Positions 11,946-24,054 of a DNA stretch of 64,000 nucleotides are shown one piece after another. Location: positions 124,001 through 188,000 of the forward strand of contig NW_008710427.1 of assembly GCF_000327385.1 (NCBI RefSeq), written 5' to 3'. The position numbers and the translations under genes are program-made. Each line of letters begins with the position of its first letter. Position 1 is the first letter of the stretch. The notes under the pieces were generated by a model. It did not search any database. It had not been told where the DNA came from and worked only from the letters and a program-made list of their open reading frames with translations. The stretch comes from Lottia gigantea (lineage: Eukaryota; Mollusca; Gastropoda; Lottiidae).

Positions 11946-14900
11946 TCTTTAAAGATGAGTTTGTCGCACATGTCCATAATTAATTCATAGTTAGCTAAAT
12001 TAAAAGAGAATTACTTGTAGAATTCCAGTGAGTGACCGATTTTATCCAGACTGTAAATACATGGACATTTATGATTGGCTAAAACTCTTAATTAAATGCA
12101 ATAAGATCATAATGATTTGATTAAGAATACATGATAATTCATTAGAAATACCAATTGATCATAGTTTGCTTAATTTGACACTGAAATAAGGAAACACATC
12201 TTTAAACAAGTAAAAAATATACTGAATACTGGCGGCCGTCGTGTTTTGAACTCACGTCAAAAGAAAGTCGTAGTTTTCAAAAGAAATTTGACACATTTCA
12301 CGATTTCATTTCAGATGAAAATTAGGTAAGTTAATGACAAAAGAAATTTTAAGGGCGTGAGAGTCAATCCTATATGGAATGTCAAATTTGTGCAGCATTG
12401 ATTTAAGAGGTTTCTTAGCTTTGACCCGTTGGAGATGTTTTGGTGAGTCTAAATATGTATATGTTTGAAGTCCAAAGCAATCTTGCTGGAGGACGAAGCC
12501 AGTTTTGATAATTCATGGCTTACAAAATGTGCAACAAAAAGGCATATTTTAAATAGTGCCACACGACGAAAGAGATACTCAAGATTGGACAAATAGATCC
12601 TTATATTAATACAAGAAACTTTAATAAAATAACGCTTGCAAACTACTTAACTTTTTTATATTTTGTGATTAAATCACATATTTTCCCGATTTTAGCACAA
12701 TAATAGTTGCAAGCTGTGTCATATTACAATTAATTCCTATCGATAAAATATGGTTATTGATGCAATTTGTGGCTTAATAGAGCTTTATTTCATTTTAAAT
12801 CGGATTTAAAAATCATTAGAATTTGCCGCAATTCACACCAAGAACACAAGGCGACGAAAAAAAATACTGTGCAACAGTTTGCAGTCATCGTCGACTAACA
12901 AAATATTAACAACTATATAAAATTTAAACTGTTGTTAAATCCTGGTGGTAAAATTATCTTTGGTTCAAATGATCTTAAAAGCGTAATGGAGTTTTACGTC
13001 ACTTTTTTCTTTTAGTCAAGTTCACAGCAATGAGGGCAAATTGGTCAGAACAAATATTGAGCATGTAATTTCTCGATTTCATTTCATGTACAATTAAAAC
13101 GCTTTTAAATTATTTACAAATTTACAGCAATTAATGGTGAAACCATCAGATAGTTCAGATTGTACCAGATACTGCTCGGTTCAGTTCGAATAGTCGTTGA
13201 AAATCCAGATGTTCTCAGATTATTTCAGTCATGACGTCGAGCATCCCCTCGAACATTCCCCTTCGATTTTAAGGTTTAAAAGGTGACATTTTCTATTCAG
13301 GTCTGCATTCCTTGTACGTTTGGAGATGTACTAATGTCTGCAAACATCAGATAGACGTAACCACAATAATGCCTGTGTTTAGCTTTGGTTGTATCTTCCA
13401 AAGCATGAAAGTGCAAATGTCATAATTCAGGATGGTGCGAAGATGTGTCAGTCAATGGCCGTTAAATCAAATCGTGGTATGTTGTTTGTGCTTATTCAAT
13501 ATTCTGTCAAAAACCTATTATTAGTATGCATGTGTTATTAAATACAATAACCAAAATATTGATAGATTTAAATAAAAAACAGACTATGATTTTTATTACA
13601 AAATTAATTCTCTTCAAATATATTGCATTTATATTATTCTGATTTGAAAAGAATAAATTTGATATTGAAAATATATTAAATTATGCAGGGATTGTATTTT
13701 GGTGTTTCACCAATTGTTAATTTGTTGTGATATTATTGAGTTTTAAATTTAACTCAAACCGTAAATTGACAGGAAATAAAATAAAGGATTTAAATTTAGA
13801 CTACGGTAAACAATTATTGTGATAAGATGCTAAACGTATAGTATCACATCATAAAATGATGACCAAAACAGATCATTACTGAAACACTTTGAAATTAAAA
13901 TTTAATTGGAGGCTATTTAGGAAAGGACTATAATACAATTATCTTGAATGTTCTTTAATTAAAATGAACATTACTACTTTAATGTTGAATCGTTATCACC
14001 GTGTAAATTTAGGAGGAATTTCTAATGTTCAATTAAATAACGGCCATTTTGAAGTGTTTTCTTTGACATGAACGTGAATGATGTATAATATTAGTGAATA
14101 GACATCACTTAATTATTTTGCCTTTTAGTGTTTATTTCTTTGAACTGGCTAAAATAATGCTTATTTTTACAACTTTAAATTCTTGCTTTTAGACAGTTAC
14201 TTTGATAGCATCGGCAATTCTACATATCCATCAACACAACCATCGCTTAGTTTCTTATATGAGTACAATATTATATGATCAAATTGAAATGAACATTTTG
14301 TTTGGCTTATTTCTAAAAGCAACAGTATCCGTATTTAGTTGAGTTATTTTGATGAATAGAAGCAAAGGTATTCCACAATATAATTATATACTTAAATATA
14401 CTTTTGAATATTTATAAATTTTACATAAATACAAATTAAAAGGTTGATAGACTGCACATCCAAAATCAACCTGAGATAGAATATGATATTCTCACTGAAT
14501 AGTCCCTTAGTGAATAAAAAATTGCTGTTTTAAATACTTTAAGATATAGTGGTGGTGTATTGTCTGATTTTTAATGTTCGAATGAGATTTGTAAATTACG
14601 TTCTTTATAAACTAAACTGTCTCAAGGAATTGTAAAAATAGTTACATTATTAATCCATACTATTGACATTGAAGTAAATTTGACAAAAAACGTTTCTTTT
14701 TAATGTGCATGTTATTGAACGTAGGTTGTGGCCATGAAGGTTGTTCAACGTACATAGGTTCATCACCCACCACGCTGTCAATGCAATACTATAACATCTT
14801 GGCTCTTTAAAACAGAATAATCATATAAAGTAATTGAATTATATCATTATGATCCTGATACATGAGTTAATAGAATAATTTGATATAAATTAAATAATAT

Positions 14901-17900
14901 TTGAATCTAGATTGAATATAGATTAGATATGGTAGATTATTATTCTAGATTAATTACAATATGACTAAAAGTTAATATTTATGGTGTATTTTACAGTAAT
15001 TGTATCTAATCTAACTGGATAATATCTATAAATATGAGTATTATTTTATATCATTTATTGATCAATCTGTATCCATCATTAGTTTTCATCCTCTCTATTT
15101 CAGTATTACAATGATGATATTGAACTTGTTCAATTATCAAAGTCTACTAAGTTTGTAAGTTCGGTTCTAATAACCCCACGAAGATGGGTAACATGAGCAA
15201 AAACTTACATTTGATACATAATAAATAAAAATGTACACATTTTTCTGTGTTTCTGCAAAATGTTCCTTATAACCTAGAGCCCATTGTTCCATAACATTTT
15301 GCTTTAACTATAGTATTTTGATATTCTAGTGTTTGGAGATCTGAGTGTTCTAAGACTCGTACTGAATTTGAAGCATGTATGGGAAAGCAGCATCCTTCGG
15401 ACAGTATAAAATGATAAGAAAGAAAATAATTATATTGTAGTTGTTGAAACTAATTTTGTCTCAAATGTAATGAGGCTATATAAACTGAAATATTGAGGAA
15501 GAGTACACTATACAGTTATATATCAAGGATATATGACGTCCCATGTTTATCTGTATTGCTCTGACATTAGCTCATTTGTACAAAACAAGACAAATTGGAG
15601 TATTAATCAAGAACAGACCAAGATATCATATCATAAACTAATAAAGTTTACACTTATTTCCTTTCACGCGTGAAATTACTCCATTTGGAGCTCATTTTCC
15701 ATTCTACTGATACTCATACAAATCATTCAAGTCACGCATCTCGCTCTACACGCTAGATCCTGTCAAAATACTCGCTGTCATTTCTGCTCTCTTCTGCACC
15801 ATTATAGTCTTGAATACCAGGAACGAGTACAGTTCAATTTGTTTTCATTTGTGATAATGGAGGCTAGAGTAATAAATGGCTAAGATTTGTTTTATAAAGT
15901 CGATATTATAGGCTGAAGCGTGAAATTATTAAAGAGTAATGTTCATTTAACATCTTGCCATCTCTTTCACAATAACTGTCAATAATTCTAAAGTAAACAC
16001 TTCTCTTTCTATGACATTATTTCTACAGTTCAATACACAGATTCCATTTAGTTTTATAGTGGTCATAGTATCAATTGTACTAAAAGACGAATACTAACAG
16101 GAATACCACTAGAGATCATGGAACCAATTAAAACCAATATTTGACAGATGAATAAACATACTTTCAATTATATCTAAGTTCTAGATTTCTATTATCATCT
16201 TTGCTTGTTGCATTGGATTCATTCAATACTTAAATGAATTGATATGCTTCTTTTTCACGGTGAAATGAACTGTAAGATCCACTAGGATTCTTAACACGTG
16301 CCTTGAAATATGAGTGAATAAGATAAACAAAAATCCCTCTTTACATACAGCATATACTGCCTTCGCCGGACAATACCAAGACAGTTGTTTTTTTTTTATT
16401 TCTAGCTATGGTAGCACAACTTGCTGTCATATCCGAAATATTGGCCCCCTTTACAGACAGAAGAAATCAGAAATTTTCTCATATTTTGAAGCCAAAATAT
16501 GAAAATCTTGCCGTTAAAAGTTCTAAATTTGTGATAGACATACTAAAAATGTACCCAAGACCACAGGTCAATGTGAAGTGTTATGTACCCTGAGGACAGT
16601 CATTCATAGCATCACCACAATATACTCCTTAAAATATTTGACTGACCATATTGATCATTACTGGACAATCATTAAATACTTGTACATCCGGTCTTTATTT
16701 ACAATTACAATAATATATACATCTATTTCTTGTATTGTCAATATAAATAAAATAGGACTGGTTATTGAAATCCACTTAAAACATTGGAAGTGGCCATTGT
16801 TCTTACTACTTCATCATCTCATTATACAGTTGGTCCAACTGATTTAGACGTTTGATATGCATCCAACTAAACATTAGGATAGTTAGCAAGCAAATGCCAC
16901 CTACTTGAACACAAGTCCTTTAAAGAAGAAAAGGTTCTATTAACAAGATTTACTCCGCCAAATGATAACAGTATTCTGGCCAGTTGAATACAAACCAACC
17001 TTTAACAGACACTCAATAGAGGTTGTGTATATAATTGAGAATCATTGCATTAATCTCTTAAGCGAAACGAAATCAATTGAATTTTTTAATTACCATCTCT
17101 TTCTGAATGGCCATTACTTCAATAGTTGACCTTTGGTTAAATCAAAACAAAATAGACTTGACTTCGTGTCACTTTTATTCAATGATTTCAACCTTATCAA
17201 ATTTTCAAGTGTCGTGCATTTATTAATCCCGTGTTTTCTAGCAATGTCTTGTCAAGCATAAAATATCATTTGAATATTTCCAGATGTCACACGAGAAAGG
17301 TTAATTATTGTGTCAACTAGCTAGAAAATATAACATTATTATACCTCGATTATCCCACTTCAAACTTTTTCTTAAAAATATACTGTTATCTCATTTACAT
17401 AATATAATGAAAATATGACGTCATGGCTTATTTTTCCACAATATGTGTTTTGACTCCTTCTTTTCAGTAAGTGAGGGCATTTTAATAGATTAATTATTAT
17501 AGGTTGAGAAATATTTTTCATGCTACACCATGTGATTAAAATGATGTCATAGAATACAATTGACAAGAAAATGTGTCATCGTGCAGTCTAGATGGGATAA
17601 TTTGCATATTATCAATACTATTATACACTAAAGTGGAATGTCACACACATAGCAATGTTATGATATACCTAATTCTATACAGTTGAATTTGCATAAATAA
17701 TACAAGACAAAGGGTTAATTTCGTGTCACAAGATGATTGTCAATGTTAACAAGTTATGTTTACTGAAATTGTAATATGAATAAAAATACTTGTATCGTCA
17801 ATTTGAGAATACATTCTATATTGTACTTCAATCTGCCAACTATTTATAATGTGTTTAAATTCTTGACATTGTTATAATGAATTTAAATTTAATCAAATTA

Positions 17901-18149
17901 TTGCTTGCTACTTTGTATTCGACGTTCTGTCTTTGAAGAGTTTGCTTGGTAAAGCAATTCAGCTCACTGCAGGATTGTTTAACTCGCATCGTTATGCCTG
18001 CTGCATCTTCCACTAATTAAGAAATTAATTTGATGAAATTCAGCGCTCGCTGGGTCAGAAATTTTGTTTTGTGAGTATTAATGATAGAATGTTAATGTCA
18101 ATGATGCATTTAATTCCAATATATTCCAAATCCATGATATTTTTTTTTT
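11946..18149. other. Non-coding region between the emx genes
   Basis: AT-rich, with no gene recognised. The overlapping short frames at 16314-16847 lack family features and are not called. Distal emx regulatory elements could lie here, but sequence alone cannot show them. Confidence 0.5.
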
Positions 18150-20879
18150 GGTTGACGGTAAATGGTTGATAATAAGAGCTATAGTAGTAGTTGCTGGTAA
18201 TTGTTTCAATGGCTGATAGTAAGAGCTATAGTAGTTGCTGTTAAATGTTTCAATGGTTGATAGTAAGAGCTATAGTAGTAGTTGCTGGTAAATGTTTCAA
18301 TGGTTGATAGTAAAAGTTGTAGTAGTTGCTGGTAAATGTTTCAATGGTTGATAGTAAAAGTTGTAGTAGTTGCCGGTAATTGTTTCAATGGTTGATAGTA
18401 AGAGCTATAGTAGTAGTTGTCGGTAAATGTTTCAATGGTTGATAGTAAAAGTTGTAGTAGTTGCCGGTAATTGTTTCAATGGTTGAAAGTAAAAGTTGTA
18501 GTAGTTGCTGGTAAATGTTTCAATGGTTGATAGCAAGAGCTATAGTAGTAATTGTAGGTAAATGTTTCAATGGTTGAAAGTAAAAGTTGTAGTAGTTGCT
18601 GGTAAATGTTTCAATGGTTGATAGCAAAAGTTGTAGTAGTTGCCGGTAAATGCTTCAATGGTTGATAGTAAGAGCTATAGTAGTAGTTGCCGGTAATTGT
18701 TTCAATGGTTGATAGTAAAAGTTGTAGTAGTTGTATGTAAATGTTTCAATGGTTGATAGTAAGAGTTATTGTAGTAGTTGTAGGTAAATGTTTCAATGGT
18801 TGATAGTAAAAGTTGTAGTAGTTGTCGGTAAATGTTTCAATGGTTGATAGTAAAAGTTGTAGTAGTTGCCGGTAAATGTTTCAATGGTTGATAGTAAAGT
18901 ATGTAGTAGTTGCTGGTAAATGTTTCAATGGTTGATAGTAAAAGTTGTAGTAGTTGTCGGTAATTGTTTCAATGGTTGATAGTAAAAGTTGTAGTAGATN
19001 NNNNNNNNNNNNNNNNNNNNNNNNNNNNNNNNNNNNNNNNNNNNNNNNNTTGCCGGTATTGTTTCAATGGTTGATAGTAAGAGCTATAGTAGTAGTTGCC
19101 GGTAATTGTTTCAATGGTTGATAGTAAGAGCTATAGTAGTAGTTGCTGGTAATTGTTGCAATGGTTGATAGTAAAAGTTGTAGTAGTTGCCGGTAATTGT
19201 TTCAATGGTTGATAGTTAGAGCTATAGTAGTTGCTGGTAATTGTTTCAATGGTTGATAGTAAGAGCTATAGTAGTAGTTGTAGGTAAATGTTTCAATGGT
19301 TGATAGTAAAAGTTGTAGTAGTTGCCGGTAATTGTTTCAATGGTTGATAATAAGAGCTATAGTAGTAGTTGTAGGTAATTGTTTCAATGGTTGATAGTAA
19401 AAGTTGTAGTAGTTGCTGGTAAATGTTTCAATGGTTGATAGTAAAAGTTGTAGTAGTTGCCGGTAATTGTTTCAATGGTTGATAGTTAGAGCTATAGTAG
19501 TTGCTGGTAATTGTTTCAATGGTTGATAGTAAGAGTTATAGTAGTAGTTGTAGGTAAATGTTTCAATGGTTGATAGTAAAGGTTGTAGTAGTTGCTGGTA
19601 AATGTTCAATGGTTGATAGTAAAGGTTGTAGTAGTAGCTGGTAAATGTTTCAATGGTTGATAGTAAAAATTGTACTAGTTGCTGGTAAATGTTTAAATGG
19701 TTGATAGTAAAAGCTATAGAAGTTGCTGGTAATTGTTTCAATGGTTGATAGTAAGAGCTATAGTAGTAGTTGTAGGTAAATGTTTCAATGGTTGATAGTA
19801 AAAGTTGTAGTAGTTGCTGGTAAATGTTTCAATGGTTGATAGTAAGAGCTATAGTAGTAGTTGTAGGTAAATGTTTCAATGGTTGATAGTAAAGGTTGTA
19901 GTAGTTGCCGGTAAATATTTCAATGGTTGATAGTAAAGGTTGTTGTAGTTGCTGGTAAATGTTTCAATGGCTGATAGTAAAAGTTGAAGCAGTTGCTGGT
20001 AATCGTTTCAATGGTTGATAGTAAAAGTTGTAGTAGTTGCCGGTCATTGTTTCAATGGTTTATAGTAAAAGTTGTAGCAGTTGCTGGTAATTGTTTCAAT
20101 GGTTGAAAGTAAAAGCTGTAGTAGTTGTAGGTAAATGTTTCAGTTGTTGATAGCAAAAGTTGTAGTAGTAGTTGCCAGTAATTGTTTGATAGTAAAAGTT
20201 GTATAGTATGGTTGATAGTAGAAGTTGTAGTAGTAGCTGGTAATTTTTTCAATGGTTGATAGTAAAAGTTGTAGTAGTTGTAGGTAAATGTTTCAATGGT
20301 TGATAGTAAAGGTTGTAGTAGTTGTAGGTAAATGTTTCAATGGTTGATAGTAAAAGTTGTAGTAGTTGCCGGTAAATGTTACAGTGGTTGATAGTAAAAG
20401 GTGTAGTAGTTGCTGGTAAATGTTTCAATGGTTAATAGTAAAAGTTGTAGTAGTTGCCGGTAATTGTTTCAATGGTTGATAGTAAAAGTTGTAGTTGTTG
20501 CTGGTAATTGTTTCAATGGTTGATAGTAAAAGTTGTAGTATTTGCCGGTAAATGTTTCAATGGTTGATAGTAAGAGCTAGACTAGTAGTTGCCGGTAATT
20601 GTTTCAATGGTTTATAGTAAGAGCTATAGTAGTAGTTGTAGGTAAATGTTTCAATGGTTGATAGTAAAAGTTGTAGTAGTTGCTGGTAAATGTTTCAATG
20701 GTTGATAGTAAAAGTTGTAGTAGTTGTATGTAAATGTTTCAATGGTTGATAGTAAGAGCTGTAGTAGTTGCCGGTAATTGTTTCAATGGTTGATAGTAAA
20801 AGTTGTAGTAGTTGTATGTAAATGTTTCAATGGTTGATAGTAAAAGTTGTAGTAGTTGCCGGTAAATGTTTCGATGGTT
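18150..20879. repeat. 44/47-bp minisatellite, about 60 copies, interrupted by a gap
   Basis: Tandem units share the core TTTCAATGGTTGATAGTAA. A 44-bp form continues AAGTTGTAGTAG and a 47-bp form continues GAGCTATAGTAGTAG. Linkers vary among TTGCTGGTAAATG, TTGCCGGTAATTG and TTGTAGGTAAATG. The two forms are interspersed rather than blocked. Because the unit lengths are not both multiples of three, the minus-strand open frames in the array are by-products and not genes. Confidence 0.97.
19000..19049. other. Assembly gap (50 N)
   Basis: A run of 50 Ns inside the 44/47-bp array. The round length suggests a placeholder, so the true array length is unknown. Confidence 0.98.
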
Positions 20880-23874
20880 GTACTTTTGAGTGTAACTTTG
20901 GTCAAACAATTATAACAAAAAAATTGAATGCTTAATTTTTATGGTTGGTTTTCTGGTTGTTCTTGGATTGTTAGTGTATTGCTCGTTGTCATCATTACTC
21001 TGATGGTTGAGTAGTTGTAATTGTTTTAAAAGAAATGAATTCTTTCGTTATTATATAGTTTATGGTTTTATAATAATTGAGAATATTATGGAGTAAGGTC
21101 TTATTTTTATTCACATATTGTTGTGTCATAAGTATGTTGTTATAAACCCGATAAATATCTCATAGAACACTGCTGTCTGATACTTTTTGAAATTTAAACT
21201 TCAGACTTGATACTAAAAAAATATTGCATAAAATGAATAGTGAATAAATGAAATAACACCCTTATAACATTCAACTGCCTTAAAATTCTTTATCAATAAA
21301 GATACAATGGACGTTGCCAAAAGTCATATATTTCTAAATATAATGGTGAAAAGACAACTATGGGGATAATATTATATTGCTGCTTTAGAATTCTTTGTCA
21401 TGTAGGTTCCGCCTTATTGTAACCTTTTCATGTCCATCATATTGGTTGTTCTCTTTAAATAGAAACATCTGCTCAAATTAGCAGTCTATGATCCAGAAAG
21501 CTCTTCTAAAAGCGGTAGTCCAGGGGTTAAACGACTCCTAAGCAATAAATGATTACTAGTTAATCAACAAATAAGAAATCAATTTGTCGGTTTAATCACA
21601 GGTTTCGCCATTTTAAATCACAACCCAATTAAAAACTGGTTGATCTTTTCAATAGAACTTGGTGGTACAATATAATTGAGGGCTTAAAGAGCATCCATCA
21701 CTTTAATTGTTAACGAGGCAAACTATCCTTTACTTAAATTATCTAACACCTGCCAGTATCTCTACCCAGGGATAGCGCTCAGGGTGGGGTAAAATTGATA
21801 GCGAACTGCCCCATTATAACACATCATGGCTAATTGGAGTAAGATTTATTTTCCCCCTTGATGTTATTGCAATGTGGTATGGAACTTTGAGACATTCAAT
21901 ACACAATACAAATCATGGGTGCACAATCTGAATTTGAAATTTGAGTTTTCGTTTTGAATTGGAATCTTCTCTTAGAATATGACTTGATGCATTGTGGCAA
22001 CGATTTTATGTTTTCTTAAATGTTTACAAAATACACAAGTAAAACTTGAATAGCGCATGCCAATCATCACTCTAACGACCACGCCCTAAAGATAATTTAC
22101 ACCTATAGCTCCTGTTTGTGCAACCACTACACAATTTGTAACATACAATACATCGGACTATTTTTCAAAATGTATTCATTTAGGACAAGATTGAGAACCG
22201 TCACGGTGAAATACAATACCAGTATGAATAGTCACTACAAAAAGGGCAAGAGAAAGTGTCATGTTACTGTTTTAGTTTATAAAAATGAGATATATGGCTC
22301 TGTCAGTGATCAAATAGATACACGTTCACCATAATTGTAATTTCATTGAAATTTACACGAGGCAAGCAGTACAGCTTTGACATTAATATATCACCCCTTA
22401 AATACCGTCTTTTATTAGTCTCAATAAAATCATGTACCCATCTGTTAAAAGAGATATTTTGATAACTAAATAACATGTAGTTATGCGATGTAAGAGTGAT
22501 ATACTTGATAAATATTGTATATAGATATGATATAGAACACATAAATCTTTCACTTTTCAAACTCAAATTCCTTTATTATCAGAAGTCAGGTAATTCTAGA
22601 TTCTTATAGAATAAAATCATACAAAAGCCTTCTCTTGTTTTTTCATCATAAAAGAAAAAACTGGAGTATTAAGATAAACAGACTATGTTTCCGTTCAATG
22701 CGATAATGAAAGAAATTAGCTGAAATAAACCACAAATGTTTGCAAATTTTGTAGAAATTCATCTGATAACGGAAAATTGTTCTTTACATTTGAGAGTTAT
22801 TTACTTTTACAATTCAATAGAGTTTTATTAAAAGATGATGTTTTCTCTATTGTTGCTTTGTCTTATCGTGTTTTATACGCCAACATGATATGTACAGAGT
22901 ATATTGTGTATATATTCTTCTCTAAAAATCAATTAGACACAATTATCGAAGAAGTTTTTCTTTGTCGTTGTTATTGTATTTGTTTATAAATGTCTGTCAA
23001 ACCCTCGTTAAGTCAAATTTCTATAGGAAATTCAATTACTATACGATCCAATGCTGATGGTTGTTGGTGGTTTGAAATGTCAACATTTCAACAAGCTGGC
23101 AAGCTATCTTTTTAAACAGAGTAATGGGAAATTAGGAATATAAGAGTTATTTGAATTTTATCTAATCTAATGAAGTGTAAGAATATTATATAAAAAGAAC
23201 TCTTTTCATCTCCTAAAAATAGTCTAGTACGACAAGATGATTCATATTACATCAAGTCAAGTCAGAATATGTAGTAACTTTTGTTTGGTTCCGGCTGTAA
23301 ATAGCGAAAGTGTGATGCCGAAGAGTTTCTTGAAGGATAATACCCACATTTTTTGTGGATTTTGGATATTGTATATAGATTTTTTTCATATGATTAATTA
23401 TTGCCCTAGCTGCAGGTACATAAAATTGGACAGTAGTGGTGTCCCAAAGGCAACTATAGTCATTTTTGAAAAATATTTTCTCATCAACTATTACTCTGGT
23501 AATTAACATTGAAATGAATAAACAAAAGTATGTACCAAAATTTTTTTTATTAAAAAATGAGGTAGAATATAAGTCGTAGCACTTTAATAATTAAACAATG
23601 CGTCAATTTTATACAATATCATGATTCAAATATCAAATCAAATAAAAACTCAAATATGGAGATCAGTCTCTCTGTGAGAAAGCGTTCGAAAGGGGTGAAT
23701 TCAGCAAATTCCATGTCATGTAATACATTGACGACTCTTAATCGATTCAAAGACCATCAACATTTTGTTGGTTAAAAATGGTAGAGCTATAAGATTAGAG
23801 AGCACACTTATGCGTACTGATTATACGCAAATTAAAAAAGAAATCCGATAAAAACACCACTTTTATGTTCTGTG
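20880..23874. other. Non-coding region downstream of emx-B
   Basis: About 3 kb with no recognised gene. Segment 23237-23509 is open on both strands but shows no family motif, and it lies in the probable emx-B 3' flank. Confidence 0.5.
23546..23551 (-). terminator. Candidate poly(A) signal for emx-B
   Basis: AATAAA on the minus strand, about 325 nt downstream of the emx-B stop, beside a T-rich run on the plus strand. Confidence 0.35.
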
Positions 23875-24054
23875 TTAATCAGACGAATCAGTAAGTTGTC
23901 TGATCTCATTCGCATGTGACGTCACATCTGATTTATCGTGTTCATCATCTGATTTATCTGAGAGAGACTGATTGTGTGTTTGTAGATCTTCTTCATCTTC
24001 TTCGCCTTTCCCCCGTTTGCATTTCGTTCTTCTATTTTGGAACCAAACTTTAAC
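23875..24054 (-). CDS. emx: emx-B exon 3 (recognition helix and acidic tail)
   Basis: The acceptor is TTTTTTCAG|GTTAAA. It encodes [14 protein letters not shown] and then an Asp/Glu/Ser tail ending LTDSSD before TAA at 23875-23877. It is too short for simple open-frame searches but is fixed by the homeodomain match and phase. Confidence 0.94.
   Translation of the reverse strand, partial: VKVWFQNRRTKCKRGKGEEDEEDLQTHNQSLSDKSDDEHDKSDVTSHANEIRQLTDSSD

Noticed and set aside
19472-20252. Minus-strand frames with QLPATTIALTINH-like repeats
   Set aside because: They arise within the 44/47-bp array and shift where unit length changes.
23237-23509. Segment open on both strands
   Set aside because: No domain, and it lies in the emx-B 3' flank; opposite-strand openness is likely chance.
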